From NCBI RefSeq assembly GCF_025118155.1, contig NW_026251410.1:1-64000 (forward strand): DNA of 64,000 nt. Reading direction: 5' to 3'. The stretch comes from Cokeromyces recurvatus (Eukaryota > Mucoromycota > Mucoromycetes > Mucorales > Mucoraceae). Positions 59,921 to 64,000 of this stretch are shown here, piece by piece. The translations under genes and the position numbers were made by a program. The notes beneath the pieces were generated by a model that was not told where the DNA came from, did no database searches, and worked only from the letters and a program-made list of their open reading frames with translations. The first letter of the stretch is position 1; every line of letters begins with the position of its first letter.

Positions 59921-60735
59921 ATGATAAAACAACAACAACATCCCTATTATCCGATTACTTTGGATATACCCCAATATGTACCAAATGACAAAAGTACTTT
60001 TCAAATTTTGCTAATCGCTGGAAATATAATGTCATTTATTGTTGTACTGTGTTATGCCATTTCACGACAAAAGACGGTTACTTCATTTTTAAGATTTACA
60101 TGGTTTGTAGTTTGTGGTATATTGCATTTAGGTTTTGAAGGATACTGGCTATTTCATAAAAATACGATAGCAGGACAAAATGATCTACTTGCTCAATTAT
60201 GGAAAGAATATGCTCATGGAGATTCACGCTATATGATTGCCGATCATCTATTAACAACACTTGAAACCATGACTATAGTAATAAATCATTAACATATATA
60301 TACATATTTATATATTGTATGCAGAGTCGATTACTAACATTCATTCATTCATTCATTCATTCATTTCTTTTTTTTTATTTCATTTTATTTATTATATAAA
60401 AGTTTATATGGGGACCCGTTTGTTTGATTTCTGCCTTTTACATCTGGCGAGGATCACCGAAACAATATTTCTTCCAATTGATAGCTTCTTTATTTCACAT
60501 GTTTAGTTGTTCATTATATTTTGCAGATTTGCCTAACGCCATCTATTGTGATCCAAATCCAATTTACTTTTGGGTTTATTTTGTCGGTTTTAATTCACCT
60601 TGGATTATAGTATGTAATGATAAAAAAAATAGCTTTCCTCATAACTTATCAATTCTTTAGATTCCTCTTGCTTTAATCATTCAAAGCTATCAACATATAA
60701 ATCAAGCGCTTGTAACAAAATTAAAATCTCTTTAA
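59921..60735 (+). CDS. EBP-family sterol delta8-delta7 isomerase, three exons, 212 aa
   Basis: Exons are 59921-60277, 60403-60609 and 60661-60735, all phase 0. Four to five membrane helices are visible (for example IMSFIVVLCYAIS, FTWFVVCGILHLGFEGYWLF). EXPERA/EBP motifs are present: HLGFEGYW with His and Glu, LWKEYAHGDSRYMIADH, and LETMTIFIWGPVCL formed across the first intron. These parallel human EBP, where His and Glu residues in helices 2 and 3 carry out the isomerisation in the ER. Ascomycetes use the unrelated Erg2 for this ergosterol step, so an EBP-type enzyme fits an early-diverging fungus. Length and topology are normal. Confidence 0.9.
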
Positions 60736-60869
60736 TAAATTTCATATAACTGCATGCAACAAATGTGCGCAAATAATAGTTTATTCAAAATCTACTAGAA
60801 AAAAAATAAAAAAAAAGGTGAATTACAGAATGATGTACTTTGTATAAATGTATAAAAAGGAAAAAAAAA

Positions 60870-61529
60870 TTAAATCTATAAAATAAATTAGTTAGAACCA
60901 GTACAGATGCATACATTTATATTTATATATGTATTTAATTCTTACTTCATCAATATCGAAATCGAATTCAACATCGTCATCTTCTTCACCACCGAAAGCA
61001 TTATCAGTTTCGTTAATCTTGGCAGTATCAGGTAATTCACCATAAGATTTCAATTGTCTAGCTTCATCAGGATTATAACGTTGAATAACATCGGCTTTTT
61101 CATCTTGGAAGTCACGTAAGGATAATAAAACAATATCACCCTGGTTAATCCAAACCTTCTTACGTAATTTACCACGAATAAGTGCTAAACGTTTAACACC
61201 ATCGAAACATTGAGCTTCAACACGACCGTTACCCAACATCTTGGTTACTTGAGCATATTCTAATGTGTTCAAGATGAATTTTTAATAATAGTTAAAATTA
61301 AAAAGTGAGTTTCTTCATCTCGAAATAAAGAAGGGAGAAAAAAAAAAGATTGTTATTTTTAATTTACCTTGGCCTTCTTCCTTAAAGACAAGCTCACGCT
61401 TGTCATTTTCGGTATCATTTTTTCCTCTTCTTCTGGATTTACCACCCTATTCCATATATGTTAATATTTTTTTTTTAACTAAATTAAAATTAAATAATAA
61501 TACTTTACTTTTCCCTTATTTTTGACCAT
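60870..61529 (-). CDS. Translation initiation factor eIF1A, four exons, 139 aa
   Basis: Exons are 61509-61529 (MVKNKGK), 61368-61446, 60946-61259 and 60870-60875. Splicing gives [13 protein letters not shown], then [20 protein letters not shown], the eIF1A N-terminal tail and OB-fold start. [20 protein letters not shown] and [20 protein letters not shown] follow. The acidic C-terminal tail ends DFDIDEI, as in human eIF1A (DIDDI). The last exon contains only ATT TAA, one Ile codon plus stop; without it the conserved terminal Ile would be lost. eIF1A works with eIF1 in ribosome scanning and recruits eIF5B through this C-terminal tail. It is divergent with SNRNP35, 227 bp between the start codons. 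Confidence 0.95.
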
Positions 61530-61656
61530 GCTAAATGTATAATGAGAAGGAAAGAAAAAAAAAAATTAGAACAATCTACTAGTTGGAATATTAGAGCTGC
61601 GGTTCGATTTTTTTTTTCCTAGTAAAATCTGTATAAAAATCGTGGCTTATACACTA

Positions 61657-61697
<41 letters not shown>

Positions 61698-61756
61698 TAG
61701 TTGATATAGTTTATATTTTCATTTTTATTTTTAATTTTATTTTATTTGGTTGTAAA
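61530..61756. promoter_or_regulatory. Divergent promoter region of eIF1A and SNRNP35 (inferred)
   Basis: The 227-bp interval between two divergent starts carries a run of about 36 A (61660-61695). Poly(dA:dT) tracts commonly exclude nucleosomes at fungal promoters. No TATA box was identified. Confidence 0.45.
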
Positions 61757-62711
61757 ATGTGGTATTCTAAAGAATATGACCCTATACAGGTGGGCTCAAT
61801 TAATGGAGTAGGAATTAAACCACACGACGCTGCTATTCAAAGAGCCGCTTCGTCTGAATGTAGGTATTCTTGAAGCTTTTTTTTTTTTTATAAATATTTA
61901 TAAACTACATCATACATGTAAACTATTTTACATAAAAAAAATTTTTTTTTTTTTTGAAAGACAGAGCACCCAAATATTTAAAGACCGATCCAAATCAGAC
62001 TTTATTTATTGGTCGATTAAATTTTAATACAATAGAATCCACATTGAAAAGACATTTTGAGAAATATGGGACAATAGCAAATATAACAATTATACGAAAT
62101 AATGGTAAAATAAAGAAAAGGGCGTTATATTTTCTTTTTTATTTTATTTCTAAAAAGTGACATATATCTTTATAGTAACTGGATTATCTGAGGGATATGG
62201 ATTCATTACTTTTACAACTGAACGAGCAACGAGAGAGGCTTATAGATATGCTAATAAAATAAAAATAGACGATCATGTGATCCTAGTAGATTATGAAAGA
62301 AGTAGAGTAATGAAGAATTGGATACCACGAAGGTTAGGAGGTGGATATGGTGGTAAAAAGGAAAGTGGTCAATTAAGATTTGGTGCAAGAGATAGGCCCT
62401 TTAGAGAATCAGATTCTTCTTCAATCCATATATCCAGTGAGCAACGAAGAGCAGATAATTGGACTCAACACCATTCTTCTTCTTCTTCTTCTACTACTAC
62501 GAGTCCTTCTCTTCATGATAGTCATAGAAGGCATGATTCTCGGTATTATCGTGAGCATTCTCATTATCGTCACCATCATAGATCTCGCTCTTCTTCATAT
62601 GAGGATAGGAAGGATAAAAAGAGAAAATACAGTCATAACTCTCGTTCACCCTCTCCTTTTAAAAAAAAATATGACAATGATTCGCATAGGAAATCTTCTC
62701 AAAGAAGATAA
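61757..62711 (+). CDS. SNRNP35: U11/U12 snRNP 35-kDa protein homolog (minor spliceosome), three exons, 260 aa
   Basis: Exons are 61757-61859, 61961-62104 and 62176-62711. The N-terminus [20 protein letters not shown] matches the KEYDPxxxGSI..DPHD start of human SNRNP35. The RRM spans about 48-125: [10 protein letters not shown] as RNP2, then [20 protein letters not shown] as RNP1. Next is the diagnostic [20 protein letters not shown], then FGARDRPFR, nearly identical to human U11-35K. The C-terminus is an RS/His-rich tail. U1-70K, the closest relative, lacks the [17 protein letters not shown] block in this form. The presence of SNRNP35 means U12-type introns exist in this genome, although none was found in the window. 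Confidence 0.93.
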
Positions 62712-62989
62712 ATATGTATATCAAAATTTAAGTAAATACCTCCCTATAAATTAAAAAAACTACATTTATTTATTTTTTATAATAATAATAATTTAGAAGT
62801 CATACTGTTTATTATAAAATAAATAACTTTTTATTTATTAAAATGAAAAAAAAAATGATACAATAAATAAATAGGAAAAACAAACAAAAAAATTGATAAT
62901 AATGACAGTAATAGTAATAATAGTAGTAGCAGTAGCAATAGCAATAGCAATAGCAATAGCAATAGTGGTAACAATAGTATTTAAATCAT
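62712..62989. other. Convergent 3' intergenic region with (GCAATA)n
   Basis: A (GTAGCA/GCAATA) hexamer-like run covers about 62921-62967 between two convergent genes. No coding potential was seen. Confidence 0.7.
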
Positions 62990-64000
62990 TTACATAACAG
63001 GGTCTAAAGGTAAACGAGCCCAGAATCTTTGTTGAATAAGAGCAGCTTCAAATGCAGTTTTAACTTTGTCTGCACTATCACCAACAATGACGCCGTTCAA
63101 CTCTTTAATAGTAGAATTAGAGGCAGCAGTAGGGAGATCAACATGGGCATATTCAAGAAGTTTGACACCTTCAGCAGAGGCAGCAATAGGTTTACCATGA
63201 CGGAATGCATCCATAACAAACATTTGAGGTTCGTTGAAGGCGAACATGGAGGTACGACTTGTCATGATATCAATTGATTTGTTACCACCGGGGACATAAA
63301 TAGCATCCCAAAGAACAGAGGAGGTAGTGACATAGGTATTTGTAATGTTAAGACCATCTTGAACACCTTGATGAACACCAACAAAGCTAGGGTAAGCGCC
63401 CTTGGAGGCAAGATAATTATACATGTCACGTGCATCTTTTGTATCAGTACCTGGGGCGGTAAGGATAGCAACGGTACGTGTTCTGATACTTTCAGCCTTA
63501 GGATAGGCTTCGATAGAGAGACCAACCGAGGTCTTGTTTTGGTTTTCAACAACCTTATTAGGGAGCTCAACACCAATACCATAAGCAACACGACGAGCAA
63601 GTTGATTATCAATATGATTAAGGACATTGATCATTCTTCTGCGGACATCCATAGAATTAGATTTACCAATTTCGAAACGAGCACCATCAACAAGCTGTTG
63701 CTTTTCATACACGTTTAAAGAATTCCAGTAAAGTTGAGCTTGACTGTAGAAATCAAAGAATTTGGATGAACGACCACGAATCTTGGTAACATTATTAATC
63801 TTTTCGGGATATTCAATGTAACCGCCTTTATTGCCATCCACCATAGAGGGTGTGTTCTGTTGTAAACCATTAGGGAAATAAGCGACTTCACCTTTATGAA
63901 TTTGCATTTGCATGAAACCATCACGTTGGTTGTTATGAACAGGGGTAAGAGGACGATTGATAGGAAGTTGCATGTAGTTAGGGCCACTCATACGATTGAG
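62990..64000 (-). CDS. Large-subunit (clade 2) catalase, 3' part, runs off the window
   Basis: The frame is open from the stop at 62990 to the window edge; about 337 C-terminal residues are visible. It begins in the conserved NRMSGPNYMQLPINRP segment of the catalase core. QNTPSMVDGNKGGYIEYPEK and VYEKQQLVDGARFEIGKSNS follow. The last about 150 residues form the DJ-1/PfpI-like domain of large catalases (TRTVAILTAPGTDTKDARDM, WDAIYVPGGNKSIDIM, GKPIAASAEGVKLLEYAHVD). The heme-binding Tyr and active-site His lie upstream, outside this window. It decomposes hydrogen peroxide. No intron was seen in the visible part. Confidence 0.95.
   Translation of the reverse strand, partial: LNRMSGPNYMQLPINRPLTPVHNNQRDGFMQMQIHKGEVAYFPNGLQQNTPSMVDGNKGGYIEYPEKINNVTKIRGRSSKFFDFYSQAQLYWNSLNVYEKQQLVDGARFEIGKSNSMDVRRRMINVLNHIDNQLARRVAYGIGVELPNKVVENQNKTSVGLSIEAYPKAESIRTRTVAILTAPGTDTKDARDMYNYLASKGAYPSFVGVHQGVQDGLNITNTYVTTSSVLWDAIYVPGGNKSIDIMTSRTSMFAFNEPQMFVMDAFRHGKPIAASAEGVKLLEYAHVDLPTAASNSTIKELNGVIVGDSADKVKTAFEAALIQQRFWARLPLDPVM

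Noticed and set aside
62380..62754. Plus-strand ORF of 124 codons in another frame
   Set aside because: Out-of-frame shadow of the SNRNP35 RS/His-rich tail.
63262..63987. Additional minus and plus ORFs in the catalase region
   Set aside because: Out-of-frame or antisense shadows of the catalase coding frame.
1..64000. CRISPR array, bacterial operon signals, riboswitches
   Set aside because: None seen; the window is spliced eukaryotic DNA.

Overview
This is a eukaryotic, AT-rich nuclear window. Its genes are split by short GT-AG introns, mostly 50-120 nt, with strong poly(T) tracts before acceptors. The protein set (fungal AP-2 alpha, TOM1/HUWE1-type HECT ligase, a C2H2 plus DUF3020 protein, Dma-type FHA-RING ligase, Ppn2-like phosphatase, EBP-type sterol isomerase, large-subunit catalase) and the mobile elements point to an early-diverging fungus, most likely Mucoromycota (Mucorales-like). 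Species was not determined.

Layout. (1) 1-10 kb is a repeat-rich accessory block. It holds a tRNA-Leu(UAA), a solo LTR split by a young Tc1 transposon with perfect 215-bp inverted repeats, a second solo-LTR family, two pieces of a decayed DDE transposase, and one unrecognised three-exon gene. (2) 10.4-12 kb is a six-exon membrane-anchored GT2-like glycosyltransferase. (3) 13.6-19.7 kb holds a broken Fanzor/TnpB-type RNA-guided nuclease relic, followed by a full-length two-ORF LINE flanked by a 13-bp direct repeat. (4) 19.8-46.3 kb is housekeeping: an RNF181-like RING ligase, TOM1 (12 exons, about 3187 aa), a zinc-finger/DUF3020 protein, AP-2 alpha (10 exons), a Dma-like FHA-RING ligase and a Ppn2-like phosphatase. 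A small LTR/LINE cluster sits at 35-36.3 kb. (5) 47.2 kb is a KXD1-like BORC/BLOC-1 subunit. (6) 49-55 kb is a second nested-repeat block. It contains two near-identical inverted LTR segments with poly(T) junctions, two truncated LINE tails, an LTR copy with a long (TTTTA)n tract, a Tc1-type terminal repeat and an unrecognised pseudogene. (7) 55-64 kb is gene-dense: F-box/LRR protein, FAD aromatic monooxygenase (7 exons), ACT-domain protein, EBP sterol isomerase, eIF1A, SNRNP35 (minor spliceosome) and the 3' part of a catalase that runs off the window.

For the spliced genes I joined exons by hand. For each of them the exon lengths and phases sum to an intact reading frame; the N-terminal half of the 5.4-7.3 kb gene is the uncertain case. 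Three ubiquitin ligases and an F-box protein make ubiquitylation the commonest theme, but there is no operon-like logic. The repeats show clear nesting order: Tc1 lies inside a solo LTR, and LINE tails abut LTR fragments. The most unusual items are the Fanzor relic, the inverted-motif architecture of the Tc1 arms, the LINE's ATGA ORF overlap and endonuclease Asp-to-Asn change, and several extreme exon structures: a HECT catalytic Cys codon split by a poly(T)53 intron, 15-, 16- and 22-nt exons, and a terminal exon of one codon plus stop.
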